Below are positions 39,037 through 49,172 of a stretch of 64,000 nt of DNA, in pieces (position 1 is the stretch's first letter; the number at the start of each line of letters is the position of its first letter). The position numbers and the translations under genes are program-made. This DNA comes from JAFLUQ01 sp964442035 (GTDB lineage: Bacteria; Bacillota; Clostridia; UMGS1883): the NCBI GenBank assembly GCA_964442035.1, contig CAYTWZ010000001.1, forward strand, positions 1 through 64,000, in the 5' to 3' direction. Under the pieces are notes generated by a model. That model worked only from the letters and a program-made list of their open reading frames with translations, was not told the origin of the DNA and did no database searches.

Positions 39037-40014
39037 ATGAAAGAAAGTCAATATAATTTTCTTATAGCGTTAAGGCTGATGATTACGCTGCTGCCCATTT
39101 TGCTTGGCATGCCAATGCTGGCCTACTGCTTCTGCGCGTACAACCTGTGTGTGATAGTGGTGAGCCGGGGGCCGGTGTTTGGGCTCATTACGGGCTTGAC
39201 CGCTTCGGGCTGCGGCGCGCTCATGTGCGCGGCGGTGGGCTATGGCTGGGCTTACGGCGTGTTTTTCGCGCTTCAGATCATTCTTACGGAGGCGCTGGTC
39301 TCCGTCACTGTAGTTGCCCGGCGGGGCTTTGCCTCGGGGCTGGTTATGGCGTCGGTGGGTTACGGCGTTGGAGATCTGCTTAACATGAAGTATCAGGCTT
39401 CAGACGCCGGACTGAGTATTGCGGACAATATGACGTCGAGCGTTGACGAGTATGTTTCCCAGACATTCAGCCTTTACGCCCAGCAGCTTGAAAAAAGCGG
39501 CTCAACGGTCGACTTTGACCCGGAGAAGCTATCGGACGCCGTCATAAACGCTGTCAAGACCTGTGTCCCGGCAGTCTTTGTGATCGGTTGCATAGTGGCG
39601 GGCTATGTGGTGATGTGGATGGTCACAAAAAGCCTGCGGGGTACGCCCCTCGCCAACGGCCATTCCTTTGCGGGGATAAGGCTGCCTGCTGTTTCGACGC
39701 TTTTTGGGGCGGCAATGCTTGGCATGGCGTTTGTCCCTCAGCAGACCGCTGCAATGATCGGCGTCAACGGATTTATCGTTTTTATTTTCTTAGAGTTTTT
39801 CGGAGGCCTGAGCCTAATGGAATATTTTCTCAGGACAAAGGTGCAAAGCCCCTTTGTCCGCGTAGTGATCCACGTGGGTATATTCTTGGCGTTTTCTATG
39901 ATTTCGGCCATATTCCCTCTGGCAAACATATTTTTGCTTTACGCACTGGTGGGCATTACGGACGGTTTTGTTTCGATAAGAAAGAGGGTGGCAGCCGGTA
40001 ATGAAAACGAATAA
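39037..40014 (+). CDS. YybS-family (DUF2232) membrane protein
   Basis: 325 residues with about eight membrane segments and one extracytoplasmic loop (~120-185, DEYVSQTFSLYAQQLEKSG). It matches the DUF2232 pattern, including C-terminal FFGGLSLMEYFLRTK and LANIFLLYALVGITDGFVSIRKR. The family is routinely found next to gdpP and rplI in Firmicutes; its function is unknown. It overlaps gdpP by 14 bases. Confidence 0.88.
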   Translation: MKESQYNFLIALRLMITLLPILLGMPMLAYCFCAYNLCVIVVSRGPVFGLITGLTASGCGALMCAAVGYGWAYGVFFALQIILTEALVSVTVVARRGFASGLVMASVGYGVGDLLNMKYQASDAGLSIADNMTSSVDEYVSQTFSLYAQQLEKSGSTVDFDPEKLSDAVINAVKTCVPAVFVIGCIVAGYVVMWMVTKSLRGTPLANGHSFAGIRLPAVSTLFGAAMLGMAFVPQQTAAMIGVNGFIVFIFLEFFGGLSLMEYFLRTKVQSPFVRVVIHVGIFLAFSMISAIFPLANIFLLYALVGITDGFVSIRKRVAAGNENE

Positions 40015-41980
40015 TTCTTTTAATTCGTTTCTTGGCAACTCATCGTTTATATATATAATCATAGTGCTTGTGTGCGCTGTCTTTACTTTTGGGGAAAGCA
40101 AGCCGGCGGGGCTGGTGCTTTTTGCCTGCGCCGCGCTGATGCTTCTCCAACAGTTCCTTGACCGGCGCAACAGAATGCACAAGATGAAGCAGTACTTTGA
40201 CCGGGTCGCCGGGGAAACGCTGGAGCAGACAGACGGACTGCTGTTCAACATCCCGGATCCCATAGCCGGGGTGAGGGTGGACGGAAGCATCGCTTGGTAC
40301 AACGGGCCGTTTTACAAGGCATTCCTCAAAAATTATTTTGGCAAAAGGATCTGCGACATATTCAAGGAGGTTCGGGTCAAGGACATTATCAAGGAGGGCG
40401 GAAACCGCAACATAAGCGTTAATTTCAGCGGTATGCAGTACAAGGTGCTTCCCACTGTTCTGAACACCGGCGACCCGGAAAAGGCGGCCGTGATACTATA
40501 TTTTGAAAACATGACCGATGTGAACAAGCTGCATCAGCTTGTGAGCGACAGCCGTCCGGTGGTGATGAATATCACTATCGACAACTATGATGAAACAGTG
40601 GCCGATGCTGACGAAAATCAGCAGCTGGAGCTAACTGTGTCCATTGACCGTGTCCTTGTGAGCTGGACAAAGGACAATGGGGGTCTTATCCGCAAGATAG
40701 AGCGCAACCGCTATGTTGCCGTATTTTCCTACGGCGATTTTGAAAAAATCACCCGCACAAGATTTGGGGTGCTTTCCGATATCAAGGCCATAAACGTGGA
40801 GGGGATAGCGTCGCCAACCCTCAGCATAGGCGTAGGTCTTGGGGGCGAAAACTACGGCGAATGCGACAACTTCGCCCGTATGGCGCTGGATATGGCTCTG
40901 GGCCGGGGCGGAGATCAGGCCGCTGTCTGCGACAGCGGGAAATTCAGCTATTACGGAATGAGCACTAAGGAAGTGGAAAAGCGTACGCGCGTTAAGGCAA
41001 GAGTAATTGCCAACTCCCTTAAGGAGCATATACTTTCGTCGGATAATGTAATAATAATGGGGCACCTTAACGCTGACATTGACGCCATAGGGGCGGCTGT
41101 CGGACTTTCCGCTGCGGTTACGCATTTGGGCAAGGAAGCCCGTATAATCCTTAATTCCGATGACGCGGCGGTGAACAATGTGGTGGATTCCATTGAACGC
41201 AACCATTACCATGACGGCCTGTTTGTGAGCCGTAATCAGGTGAGGGAATTCGTTTCGGATGGGACGCTCCTCATAATCTGTGACACCCACAGGTCGGATC
41301 TGATCGAGATGCCCGAGCTGCTGGAGCTTATTGACCACAAGGTGCTTATCGATCACCACCGGCGCAGCGAAAACTTTATTGAGGGCTGCGATCTGGTTTA
41401 CCACGAGCCGGCGTCCTCATCCACCTGCGAGATGGTCACCGAAATGCTGATGTATATGGACGGCGGTCTCACTCTCAGCACTGTTGACGCTACTGCCCTC
41501 TATGCCGGCATTATCCTTGACACAAAGAACTTTGTGTTTAAAACCGGATCCCGCACCTTTGAGGCGGCGGCGTTCCTGCGCAATGCCGGTGTTGACACAA
41601 TCAGGGTCAAGCAATATTTCAGGGAAAGCGCCGAGGCCTTCCGTGTCAAGACTGATATTGTTTCCGGGGCAAGGATCGATGAGCGTGGTGTGTGCATTTC
41701 CACTGTATATACTGAGCTAATACCCAGCATAGCCGCGCAGGCAGCCGACGAAATGCTTGACATTGCGGGGGTAAACGCCTCGTTTGTTGTGATCAGAAGC
41801 GACGACGGCGCATATATCAGCGGTCGGAGTTTGGGCGAGATTAATGTTCAGCTGATTGTTGAGCGCCTTGGAGGCGGAGGCCACGCCCTTGCGGCGGCGG
41901 CAAAGCTGCGTCAGACCGGTGTGGACGATGCGGAGGCTCAGCTTAAGGAAGCCATTGACAAATATTTTGAACAGCGCTGA
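40001..41980 (+). CDS. gdpP: Cyclic-di-AMP phosphodiesterase GdpP
   Basis: 659 residues. Two N-terminal membrane helices, a PAS-like domain (~80-160), a degenerate GGDEF domain (~175-300) and a C-terminal DHH/DHHA1 phosphodiesterase. DHH motifs are IIMGHLNADIDAIGAAVG, LIICDTHRSDL and VLIDHHRRSENFI. DHHA1 carries the terminal GGGGHALAAAAKL. It hydrolyses c-di-AMP to pApA and so controls osmolyte transport and wall homeostasis. Length equals the family norm. It is coupled to yybS and followed 22 bases later by rplI. Confidence 0.96.
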   Translation: MKTNNSFNSFLGNSSFIYIIIVLVCAVFTFGESKPAGLVLFACAALMLLQQFLDRRNRMHKMKQYFDRVAGETLEQTDGLLFNIPDPIAGVRVDGSIAWYNGPFYKAFLKNYFGKRICDIFKEVRVKDIIKEGGNRNISVNFSGMQYKVLPTVLNTGDPEKAAVILYFENMTDVNKLHQLVSDSRPVVMNITIDNYDETVADADENQQLELTVSIDRVLVSWTKDNGGLIRKIERNRYVAVFSYGDFEKITRTRFGVLSDIKAINVEGIASPTLSIGVGLGGENYGECDNFARMALDMALGRGGDQAAVCDSGKFSYYGMSTKEVEKRTRVKARVIANSLKEHILSSDNVIIMGHLNADIDAIGAAVGLSAAVTHLGKEARIILNSDDAAVNNVVDSIERNHYHDGLFVSRNQVREFVSDGTLLIICDTHRSDLIEMPELLELIDHKVLIDHHRRSENFIEGCDLVYHEPASSSTCEMVTEMLMYMDGGLTLSTVDATALYAGIILDTKNFVFKTGSRTFEAAAFLRNAGVDTIRVKQYFRESAEAFRVKTDIVSGARIDERGVCISTVYTELIPSIAAQAADEMLDIAGVNASFVVIRSDDGAYISGRSLGEINVQLIVERLGGGGHALAAAAKLRQTGVDDAEAQLKEAIDKYFEQR

Positions 41981-42002
41981 TATTTGAAAGGATTGATATA
42001 AA

Positions 42003-42449
42003 ATGAAAGTTGTACTTTTGGCTGATGTAAAAGGACATGGAAAAAAGGGAGACCTTGTGGATGCCAGTGACGGCTACGCCAGGAACTACCTTCTTCCCCG
42101 GGGTCTTGCCAAGGAGGCCACCAAGTCCATCATAAACGAGCTCAAGGGCAAAAGCGATGCCGCGGCGTATCACCGTGAGCAGGAGAAAAAGGCGGCTCTT
42201 GCCGCCAAGGAGACCCTTGAGGGAAACAAGGTCATTATCAAGGCTAAGGCCGGAGCGGGCGACAAGCTCTTCGGCAAGGTTACCAGTCAGGATGTGGCGG
42301 ACGCTATCAAGATGCAGCTGCACTATGTGGTTGACAAGAAGAAGATCGTATTGCCCGACGGTATTAAGACCATCGGGGAAAAGACTGTAGAAGTCAAGCT
42401 GTTCCCCGAAATTTCCGCCAAGGTAACCGTAAGCATCGACAAAGAATAA
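42003..42449 (+). CDS. rplI: 50S ribosomal protein L9
   Basis: 148 residues. The N-terminal rRNA-binding domain (VVLLADVKGHGKKGDLVDASDGYARNYLLPRGLA) is followed by the long connecting helix and C-terminal domain (KLFGKVTSQDVADAI…IKTIGEKTVEVKLFPEISAKVTV). GAAAGGATTG precedes the ATG. The gdpP-rplI-dnaB order is conserved in Firmicutes. Confidence 0.97.
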   Translation: MKVVLLADVKGHGKKGDLVDASDGYARNYLLPRGLAKEATKSIINELKGKSDAAAYHREQEKKAALAAKETLEGNKVIIKAKAGAGDKLFGKVTSQDVADAIKMQLHYVVDKKKIVLPDGIKTIGEKTVEVKLFPEISAKVTVSIDKE

Positions 42450-42482
42450 ATAACTGTATATAAGCAAAAGAGGTGACAGGTC

Positions 42483-43802
42483 ATGGATTCTCCAATAGGT
42501 GTAAATATGCCCTACAACCTTGAGGCCGAGCAGGCTGTGCTGGCCAGCGCTATAATGAACGAAAACGCTCTGAGCAGCGTTATGGAGGCTCTGACGGAGG
42601 ACGATTTTTATGTCACCGCTCACAAGACTGTCTATGGGGCAATAGCAAGGCTGTTTTCCACAGGACGTCCTGTGGACATGGTCACGGTTTCAGGGGAGCT
42701 TGGGGAAAAAATTGACAGCATAGGGGGCATTTCCTACCTGACAAAGATCATGCAGGGGATATACACCACAGAAAATCTCCGGCATTATATAGACATAGTT
42801 AGAAACAAGACCACACTTCGACGCTTGGTTGAGGCTGGCAGCGCCATTGTGGATATGAGTGTCAAGGACGAGGAGGAAGCCGACCTCATTCTTGATAAAA
42901 GCGAGCAGTTGATATTTGAGATTGGGGAAAAGCGGGGAGCCAAGGGATTTTATCACATAGGCGACGTGGTAAAAAGTACTCTTGTGCTTTTAGAAGAGCT
43001 TAAAAAGCGCAACGGCAAGATCACCGGTATCCCTACGGGCTTTGCCGGTCTTGACAACTATACCGCCGGACTGCAGAACAGCGACCTTATCATTATCGCG
43101 GCCCGTCCCGGCGTGGGAAAGACCAGCCTTGCCCTTAATCTGGCTGAAAACGCCGCCATACGCGGTAAGTTTACCGTGGCTGTGTTTTCTCTGGAAATGA
43201 GTAAGGAACAGCTGGTCAACCGAGTTCTTGCCAGCGAGGCTCTTGTTGAGCTTGGAAAGTTGCGTGTGGGGGACATAGGCGCCAACGAAATGACACGTCT
43301 TGCCCATGCCCTCAAGGATGTGGTAACGGCGCCTATCTACATTGATGACACTCCGGGCATTACAGTGGCCGAAATAAGGGGCAAATGCCGCAGGCTTAAA
43401 ATGGAAAAGGGTCTTGGCATGGTGGTGATCGACTACCTCCAGCTTATGCAAAGCGGAAAACGGGAGTCAAACCGTGCCAGCGAGATCGGCGAGATATCCC
43501 GTTCCCTCAAAATAATGGCCAAGGAGCTTAATGTCCCTGTAATAACCCTTTCCCAGCTTAACCGCGCGGCGGAAAGTGAAAAGCGCCGCCCAAAGATCAG
43601 CGACTTGCGTGAAAGCGGCTCTATTGAGCAGGACGCGGATATTGTGCTTCTGCTTTACAGCCCCGAAGCCGAGGAGGGCGCCGAGCCTTCAAACGTAGTT
43701 GAATGCATAATCGCAAAAAACCGCGCCGGTTCCACAGGTACGGTAAAGATGGCATGGCGGGGCGAATTTACCAAGTTTATGGACTTGGATACCCATCAGT
43801 AG
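42483..43802 (+). CDS. dnaB: Replicative DNA helicase
   Basis: 439 residues. A hexameric 5'-3' helicase that unwinds the fork and recruits primase. The N-terminal helical domain (PYNLEAEQAVLASAIM) and the RecA-fold C-terminal domain carry Walker A AARPGVGKTSLALNLAENAA (~200), the DnaB motif VFSLEMSKEQLVNRVLASEA, Walker B GMVVIDYLQLM and the DLRESGSIEQDADIVLLLY arginine-finger region. No intein is present. An AAAAGAGGTGA SD is used. Confidence 0.97.
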   Translation: MDSPIGVNMPYNLEAEQAVLASAIMNENALSSVMEALTEDDFYVTAHKTVYGAIARLFSTGRPVDMVTVSGELGEKIDSIGGISYLTKIMQGIYTTENLRHYIDIVRNKTTLRRLVEAGSAIVDMSVKDEEEADLILDKSEQLIFEIGEKRGAKGFYHIGDVVKSTLVLLEELKKRNGKITGIPTGFAGLDNYTAGLQNSDLIIIAARPGVGKTSLALNLAENAAIRGKFTVAVFSLEMSKEQLVNRVLASEALVELGKLRVGDIGANEMTRLAHALKDVVTAPIYIDDTPGITVAEIRGKCRRLKMEKGLGMVVIDYLQLMQSGKRESNRASEIGEISRSLKIMAKELNVPVITLSQLNRAAESEKRRPKISDLRESGSIEQDADIVLLLYSPEAEEGAEPSNVVECIIAKNRAGSTGTVKMAWRGEFTKFMDLDTHQ

Positions 43803-43871
43803 CATATTTCAGTAGTATATTATTGTGCAACCCGGAGGAAGATCCTGTAGCAGACAGGGAGGCGGACAAAA

Positions 43872-45218
43872 ATGCTGTATGAAAAAGTGAAAAGTACGAT
43901 TACAGAGCACTCCTTACTTGAAAACGGGGACACGGTGATCTGCGCCGTCAGCGGCGGGGCCGACTCCATGTGTCTTTTGACGGTGCTTCGGGCTCTTGCA
44001 AAGGAAATGAACCTCCGGGTAGTTGCCGCCAATCTTAACCATTCACTCAGGGGGACGGAGGGTGACGGGGACTCCCAGTATGTTGAGGCCGTATGCGAGA
44101 TCAAGGGCATTCCCTTTTACGGCAAAAAGCTTGACATCGGTGCCATGGCAAAGGCCCGAGGGGAAAGCGTGGAGGAGACAGGCCGGGAGGAGCGTTACAA
44201 ATTTTTGGATGAGCTTTCGGCAAAGCTTGGGGGCGCAAAAATCGCCACAGGCCACAATATCGGCGACAATGCCGAAACCATAATTTTCCGCCTTGCCCGG
44301 GGAAGCGGCAGCCGGGGGCTTTGCGGCATACCGTACAAGCGGGGCAATGTGATACGTCCCCTCCTTGATGTGAGCCGAAGCCAGATTGAGGAATATCTTG
44401 TGGAAAACGCCGTAATGTGGCGGGAGGACAGCTCAAACGCGCAGCTCAACTATTCCCGCAACAAGATCAGGCATCTGGTAATACCTCAGCTGGAAAAAAT
44501 ACAGCCCAGCGCCGTGGAAAAAATAGTCAGCTGCGGCCACTGCCTTATGGAGGATGAGCAATACCTCATGTCATTGGCCGAAAAACTTCTGTCATCGGCC
44601 TATGTGGATACAGACGAATACTCCACCTCGGCCATATTGGGCGCGCCCTTGCCAATCGCCAAGCGGGCCGCCGCAAAGCTGCTGGAGGACTGGGGCGCAA
44701 AGGACATAACTCAGGAAAAGATCCTTGCTATGCTTGATTTTTGCTCCAAGCCCTCCGGAAAAAGGATGGACATCAACGCCCGTACCTATGTTTTGAGAAG
44801 CTTTTATACCATTGTGAGGCAAAGCCGGGACTCGGAGCGGAGCTTTTCATATTCCATAAGACCCGGACAAAAGGTCAGGCATAATAATTGGAGTATTTCC
44901 GTAAATATACTTGACAAACCTCCCGAAAAGGAAGATAATAGTACAGCGGTATTTGACGCCGCGCAGCTCTTTGGCCTGTTTGTTATTAGGTCAAGGATGG
45001 AGGGCGACAGGATCAAGCTCCCGGGCGGCGGCAGCAAAAAGCTTAAGGATCTGTTTATGGAGCACAAAATCCCACTTAACCGTCGGAGTGAGATACCCGT
45101 GGTCGTTAAGGGTGATGAGGTGATATTTGTTCCACGTTTGCGAAAGACCCCAAGGTACAGGGCGGACGGGAACACTAAAACATATCTTGTGATAAAATAT
45201 GAGGAGGAATTGAAATGA
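43872..45218 (+). CDS. tilS: tRNA(Ile)-lysidine synthetase
   Basis: 448 residues. It converts C34 of the tRNA(Ile) CAU anticodon to lysidine, making AUA decoding possible; essential. The PP-loop SGGADS is at ICAVSGGADSMCLLTVLR. Further matches are NLNHSLRGTEGDGDSQYVEAVC and ATGHNIGDNAETIIFRLARGSG, with substrate-binding WREDSSNAQLNYSRNKIRH, then the C-terminal TilS domain (KLPGGGSKKLKDLFMEHKIP). The stop overlaps the hpt start by four bases (ATGA), a conserved tilS-hpt-ftsH arrangement. Confidence 0.97.
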   Translation: MLYEKVKSTITEHSLLENGDTVICAVSGGADSMCLLTVLRALAKEMNLRVVAANLNHSLRGTEGDGDSQYVEAVCEIKGIPFYGKKLDIGAMAKARGESVEETGREERYKFLDELSAKLGGAKIATGHNIGDNAETIIFRLARGSGSRGLCGIPYKRGNVIRPLLDVSRSQIEEYLVENAVMWREDSSNAQLNYSRNKIRHLVIPQLEKIQPSAVEKIVSCGHCLMEDEQYLMSLAEKLLSSAYVDTDEYSTSAILGAPLPIAKRAAAKLLEDWGAKDITQEKILAMLDFCSKPSGKRMDINARTYVLRSFYTIVRQSRDSERSFSYSIRPGQKVRHNNWSISVNILDKPPEKEDNSTAVFDAAQLFGLFVIRSRMEGDRIKLPGGGSKKLKDLFMEHKIPLNRRSEIPVVVKGDEVIFVPRLRKTPRYRADGNTKTYLVIKYEEELK

Positions 45219-45772
45219 TTGGGACAGACAATGTAAACGATGTCATTGAACGGGTGCTTGTTTCGGAGGAGCAGATCAAAAGCAAGGTGTCGGAGATCGG
45301 AGCGCAGATAAGCCGGGATTACTTAGGAAGGGAACCGTTGCTGGTGCCTGTGCTCAGCGGCAGCTTCATTTTCGCCTCTGACCTTATCAGATCCATAACC
45401 ATACCTGTGGGCATCAGCTTTATTTACGCGTCCAGCTACGGTGAAGGCAGCGAATCCAGCGGAAGCGTGGACATCCGAACAGGCAAGGGCGGCCTTGACG
45501 TGAAGGGTCGGGACGTAATTCTGGTGGAGGACATTGTGGACACGGGCCGCACCCTTACGGCGGTGAAGGAGTTTATGATGGAAAACGGCGCAAGATCTGT
45601 TGAAATATGCACCTTCCTTGATAAGCCATCTCGGCGGATATTCCCGTTGAAGGTAAAATACATGTGTTTTGACATACCAAACGAATTCGTGGTGGGATAC
45701 GGTTTGGATTATGCCTACAAATACCGCCAGCTGCCCTTTGTGGGAGTACTTAAGCCCGAGCTTTACAACTGA
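45215..45772 (+). CDS. hpt: Hypoxanthine phosphoribosyltransferase
   Basis: 185 residues. It salvages hypoxanthine and guanine with PRPP. The PRPP-binding signature is VILVEDIVDTGRTLTAV (~108-124). The pyrophosphate loop VLSGSFIF and purine-binding C-terminal KYMCFDIPNEFVVGYGLDY are present. Coupled to tilS through a 4-base overlap; ftsH follows after 52 bases. Confidence 0.95.
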   Translation: MIGTDNVNDVIERVLVSEEQIKSKVSEIGAQISRDYLGREPLLVPVLSGSFIFASDLIRSITIPVGISFIYASSYGEGSESSGSVDIRTGKGGLDVKGRDVILVEDIVDTGRTLTAVKEFMMENGARSVEICTFLDKPSRRIFPLKVKYMCFDIPNEFVVGYGLDYAYKYRQLPFVGVLKPELYN

Positions 45773-45824
45773 TCGGGAAAATGTGAAAATATGGGGCGGC
45801 TGCCCTGTTTAAGGAGGTTTTACA

Positions 45825-47654
45825 TTGAAGAAAACCATAAAAAGCATAAGCCTTTATCTGATCATTACCCTTGTGCTGATCGCGGTGTGTATGTATATGT
45901 TCCGCGAGCCCGAAACAAAGAAGATGAGCCTGTCGGAGCTTGTAGGATACATCAACAGGTCTGAGGTCACCAAGCTTGAGGTAGTGGATGATTACAGTTG
46001 CATTGCGACTATTGATGGAGTCAAAAGCGAGGCTGAGGCCAGGCTTGACATACTTTACAGCCTTTGCGGCGATGAAATTTCCGAACAGGTGGATAAAGGC
46101 GTTCTTGAGGTAATTACCTCCAAGCCTCAGACTGTCAGCTGGTGGGTCAGTCTGTTGCCTACGCTTTTGATATGTCTGGTTCCTATTGTTCTGATAATGT
46201 TTTATATGCGCCAGCAGATGGGCGGCAAGGGCGGCATCGGCGGCTTTGGCAAAAGCCATGCCAAAATGGATGAAGCCCGCAGCACTAAGGTCACCTTTGC
46301 GGATGTGGCCGGGGCCGATGAGGAAAAACAGGAGCTTGAGGAGATTGTTGAGTTCCTGAAAAACCCCCGCAAGTTTATTGAGCTTGGGGCAAGGATACCA
46401 AAGGGCGTGCTGCTTGTGGGTCCTCCCGGAACGGGTAAGACGCTTCTTGCCAAGGCTATTGCCGGCGAAGCCAAGGTTCCGTTTTTCTCGATTTCGGGTT
46501 CGGATTTTGTGGAGATGTTTGTGGGCGTAGGCGCCAGCCGTGTCCGCGACCTGTTTGAACAGGCGCGCAAGGCTCTGCCTGCCATTATCTTTATTGACGA
46601 GATCGATGCTGTAGGACGTCAGAGAGGCACAGGCCTCGGAGGCGGACATGACGAGCGGGAGCAGACGCTTAACCAGCTTTTGGTGGAGATGGACGGCTTT
46701 GAGGCTAACGAGGGCATTATCATAATCGCCGCCACCAACCGTCCCGACATACTGGATCCCGCACTGTTGCGCCCCGGCCGCTTTGACCGTCAGGTAGTGG
46801 TCAACTATCCCGATCAGAAGGGACGCGAGGCAATATTGGCTGTTCACGCCAAAAACAAGCCCATTGACGAGAACAGCGTTTCCCTTGAAAAGGTGGCCAA
46901 GACTACCTACGGCTTTACAGGAGCCGACCTTGAAAACTTACTTAATGAGGCGGCAATTCTGGCCGCGCGTGCGGGCAAGTCGAAGATTACTATGGCCGAA
47001 ATGGATGAGGCAATGCTTAAGACCGTTATCGGTCCGGAGAAAAAAAGCAGCAAGCACACCGAACAGGACAAACGGCAGACTGCCTATCACGAGGCGGGTC
47101 ACGCCGTGGTCACCAGGCTGCTTCCCACTCAGGACCCTGTACATCAGGTGTCCATCATACCCCGCGGCCGAGCCGGTGGCTTTACACTCAATCTGCCCGA
47201 CAAGGATAAGACGTATATCAACCAGCAGACTATGCTTGACGATATTGTGGTATGTATGGCCGGCCGGGCGGCGGAAAAGCTTGTATTTGGAGAAATCAAC
47301 ACCGGAGCGTCCAGTGACCTCAATCACGCCACCGACACAGCCCGCAAGATGGTCATGCAGTACGGTATGAGCGAAAAATTAGGCTACGTAAGCTTCAACG
47401 ACGGCAGCCACAATGTATTTCTTGGCCGCGACTTCAGCGAGGGACCCCGCTACAGCGAGGCTGTGGCAGCCCAGATCGACAGCGAGATCAAGCGCATCGT
47501 GGACGAGTGCTATGACCGCTGTGAGCAGCTGCTTAAGGACAACATGCCCCGCCTTGAAAGCGTCGCAAGGGAGCTTATTGAACACGAAAAGCTTGACGGC
47601 GATGAGTTTGAACAGGCCTTTGTCCGCGGCGGCATAGATATGCAGATAAAGTAA
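45825..47654 (+). CDS. ftsH: ATP-dependent zinc metalloprotease FtsH
   Basis: 609 residues. Membrane-anchored AAA+ protease for quality control. It has two N-terminal membrane helices around a ~75-residue extracytoplasmic loop, then the AAA domain with Walker A LLVGPPGTGKTLLAKA, Walker B IIFIDEIDAVG and the SRH region, then the M41 protease domain with zinc motif YHEAGHAVVTRLL and the third ligand Asp in the SSDLNHAT stretch. The start is TTG at 45825, set by AAGGAGG 6 bases upstream; no nearby ATG fits. Confidence 0.97.
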   Translation: MKKTIKSISLYLIITLVLIAVCMYMFREPETKKMSLSELVGYINRSEVTKLEVVDDYSCIATIDGVKSEAEARLDILYSLCGDEISEQVDKGVLEVITSKPQTVSWWVSLLPTLLICLVPIVLIMFYMRQQMGGKGGIGGFGKSHAKMDEARSTKVTFADVAGADEEKQELEEIVEFLKNPRKFIELGARIPKGVLLVGPPGTGKTLLAKAIAGEAKVPFFSISGSDFVEMFVGVGASRVRDLFEQARKALPAIIFIDEIDAVGRQRGTGLGGGHDEREQTLNQLLVEMDGFEANEGIIIIAATNRPDILDPALLRPGRFDRQVVVNYPDQKGREAILAVHAKNKPIDENSVSLEKVAKTTYGFTGADLENLLNEAAILAARAGKSKITMAEMDEAMLKTVIGPEKKSSKHTEQDKRQTAYHEAGHAVVTRLLPTQDPVHQVSIIPRGRAGGFTLNLPDKDKTYINQQTMLDDIVVCMAGRAAEKLVFGEINTGASSDLNHATDTARKMVMQYGMSEKLGYVSFNDGSHNVFLGRDFSEGPRYSEAVAAQIDSEIKRIVDECYDRCEQLLKDNMPRLESVARELIEHEKLDGDEFEQAFVRGGIDMQIK

Positions 47655-47694
47655 AAGCCCTTCTTTGTGGAAAAACGACAAACAGTATACATCA

Positions 47695-47734
47695 AAACGA
47701 ACCTTTGCCTTAGGATCGTGGCAAAGGTTCGTTT
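47695..47734. terminator. Bidirectional-type terminator between ftsH and GH27
   Basis: A 15-bp perfect stem AAACGAACCTTTGCC (47695-47709) with GGCAAAGGTTCGTTT (47720-47734), loop of 10. It lies between converging genes. The T-tail is modest on both sides. Confidence 0.75.
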
Positions 47735-47752
47735 TATCGCTTTTACAGCTCC

Positions 47753-49030
47753 TTAGCTGATTTCATATATCTTGACCCCATGGGATGGCACAAGAGAGCG
47801 TATTTCCCTCACGTCGGCTTCACTTCCGTCAAACAGCTCCCGTATATGGGCCGATACCAATCCAAGAAAGTGGAGGGGAGTATTGATCTCCGTTTTCGTC
47901 TCCCCGGTGTTGAACTGAGCCAGATACTGCCGCTTGCCGTCATCGTCCGCCGCGTACCACACTATGGCCCCTTTTTCGTCACGGTACAGCTCACGGTTGG
48001 AGTGGGAATTATTCAGTATGCGAAGGAGGGATCTGTTGGTCAGCAACGACAGAGTAAAGTCATCGTTAAGGGTCATTTCGCAGCCGATGAACATGGGGGA
48101 GCGGAAAATACACCACAGTGCAATGTGCGTTTTCTGCTCGTCTTTTGTAAAGTTGGTATTTCTTGGACCGCCGTTGGAGCGAATGCCTATCCTGCCGACT
48201 GTGAGCATGTCACAGTCGGCCCACGCTCCGGGAGTGCGCAGGTTCTGCCAGTCGCGGCAAAGGTCAAAGGTCTCTCTCAGCTGCCGCCATGTGTCCCAGA
48301 AGTCGTCGCTCATGCGCCAAAGGTTGGCGTGGGCCATAAGGTGCTCCGCCGCCGCCAGAGACGCCTTCCCCGGGGAAAGGGAAAGCACAATATCCCTGCC
48401 GGTACGGTCAATGGCGTTACGTATAAGCTCCACCTCCCTGTAATGGTAGGGCCGGGCTATGTCGTCCACCTTTACATAGTCGATCTCCCACGAGGCGTAA
48501 AGCTCAAATATACTGTTGTAGTATTCCTGCGCGCCCTTTTTGCCAGCGTCTACACCGTACATGTCCCCGTTCCATTCACAGACAGAGGAGGTGTCGGCTA
48601 TCATGTCGGCAGTCACGCCATCGCACATGATGGGGGTTTTGGCCCTTACGGCCTGCTTGGGGATGCCCCGGAGTATATGTATGCCGAATTTCAGTCCCAA
48701 ACTGTGTACGTAGTCCGCCAGTCCCTTAAGTCCGCTTCCGTCAGCTGCGCAGGGGAAGCGGTTCGCAGCGGGCATCAGTCGGCTGAAGTCGTCCATTACC
48801 AGCTTGGCGTCCTTGTTGTACTCGTTGCTCATGGCATGGGGCTCATACCACTGTATGTCAACGATCACGTACTGCCAGCCGTATTGGGCAAGGTTTTTGG
48901 CCATATATTCGGCGTTTTGGCGAACCTCATCCTCCCTGACTGAGGCTCCGTAGCAGTTCCAGCTGTTCCATCCCATGGGAGGGGTCACTGCCAGATGATG
49001 GTGGGGATACACTTTCATATACGCTTTCAT
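47753..49030 (-). CDS. GH27 alpha-galactosidase-like glycoside hydrolase
   Basis: 425 residues, no signal peptide, so cytosolic. The GH27 retaining alpha-galactosidase/N-acetylgalactosaminidase barrel is recognisable by TPPMGWNSWNCYGASV near the start, VIVDIQWYEP, the nucleophile stretch YVKVDDIARP, the acid/base region NLWRMSDDFWDTW, and GAWADCDMLTVG. A C-terminal beta-sandwich follows. GAAAGGATG precedes the start; because the SD overlaps the first ATG, the second ATG at 49018 (MKVYPHHHLAV) may be used. Substrates are probably imported alpha-galactosides, but no transporter is beside it. It has its own promoter. Confidence 0.93.
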   Translation of the reverse strand: MKAYMKVYPHHHLAVTPPMGWNSWNCYGASVREDEVRQNAEYMAKNLAQYGWQYVIVDIQWYEPHAMSNEYNKDAKLVMDDFSRLMPAANRFPCAADGSGLKGLADYVHSLGLKFGIHILRGIPKQAVRAKTPIMCDGVTADMIADTSSVCEWNGDMYGVDAGKKGAQEYYNSIFELYASWEIDYVKVDDIARPYHYREVELIRNAIDRTGRDIVLSLSPGKASLAAAEHLMAHANLWRMSDDFWDTWRQLRETFDLCRDWQNLRTPGAWADCDMLTVGRIGIRSNGGPRNTNFTKDEQKTHIALWCIFRSPMFIGCEMTLNDDFTLSLLTNRSLLRILNNSHSNRELYRDEKGAIVWYAADDDGKRQYLAQFNTGETKTEINTPLHFLGLVSAHIRELFDGSEADVREIRSLVPSHGVKIYEIS

Positions 49031-49055
49031 CCTTTCAAAAAGCTTTGTTGTTATT

Positions 49056-49084
49056 ATTATACATTAGAAATCAGTGTTTGTAAA
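49056..49084 (-). promoter_or_regulatory. Promoter of the GH27 gene
   Basis: On the minus strand TTTACA (49079-49084), 17-base spacer, TATAAT (49056-49061). Confidence 0.8.
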
Positions 49085-49172
49085 GGTAAATTTTAGGAAA
49101 CAATAATAAAGAAAAAACAGACAGGTGTGAGGACAAATTATTTTAAAAATCTGTAACAAATTGTTAAAACTG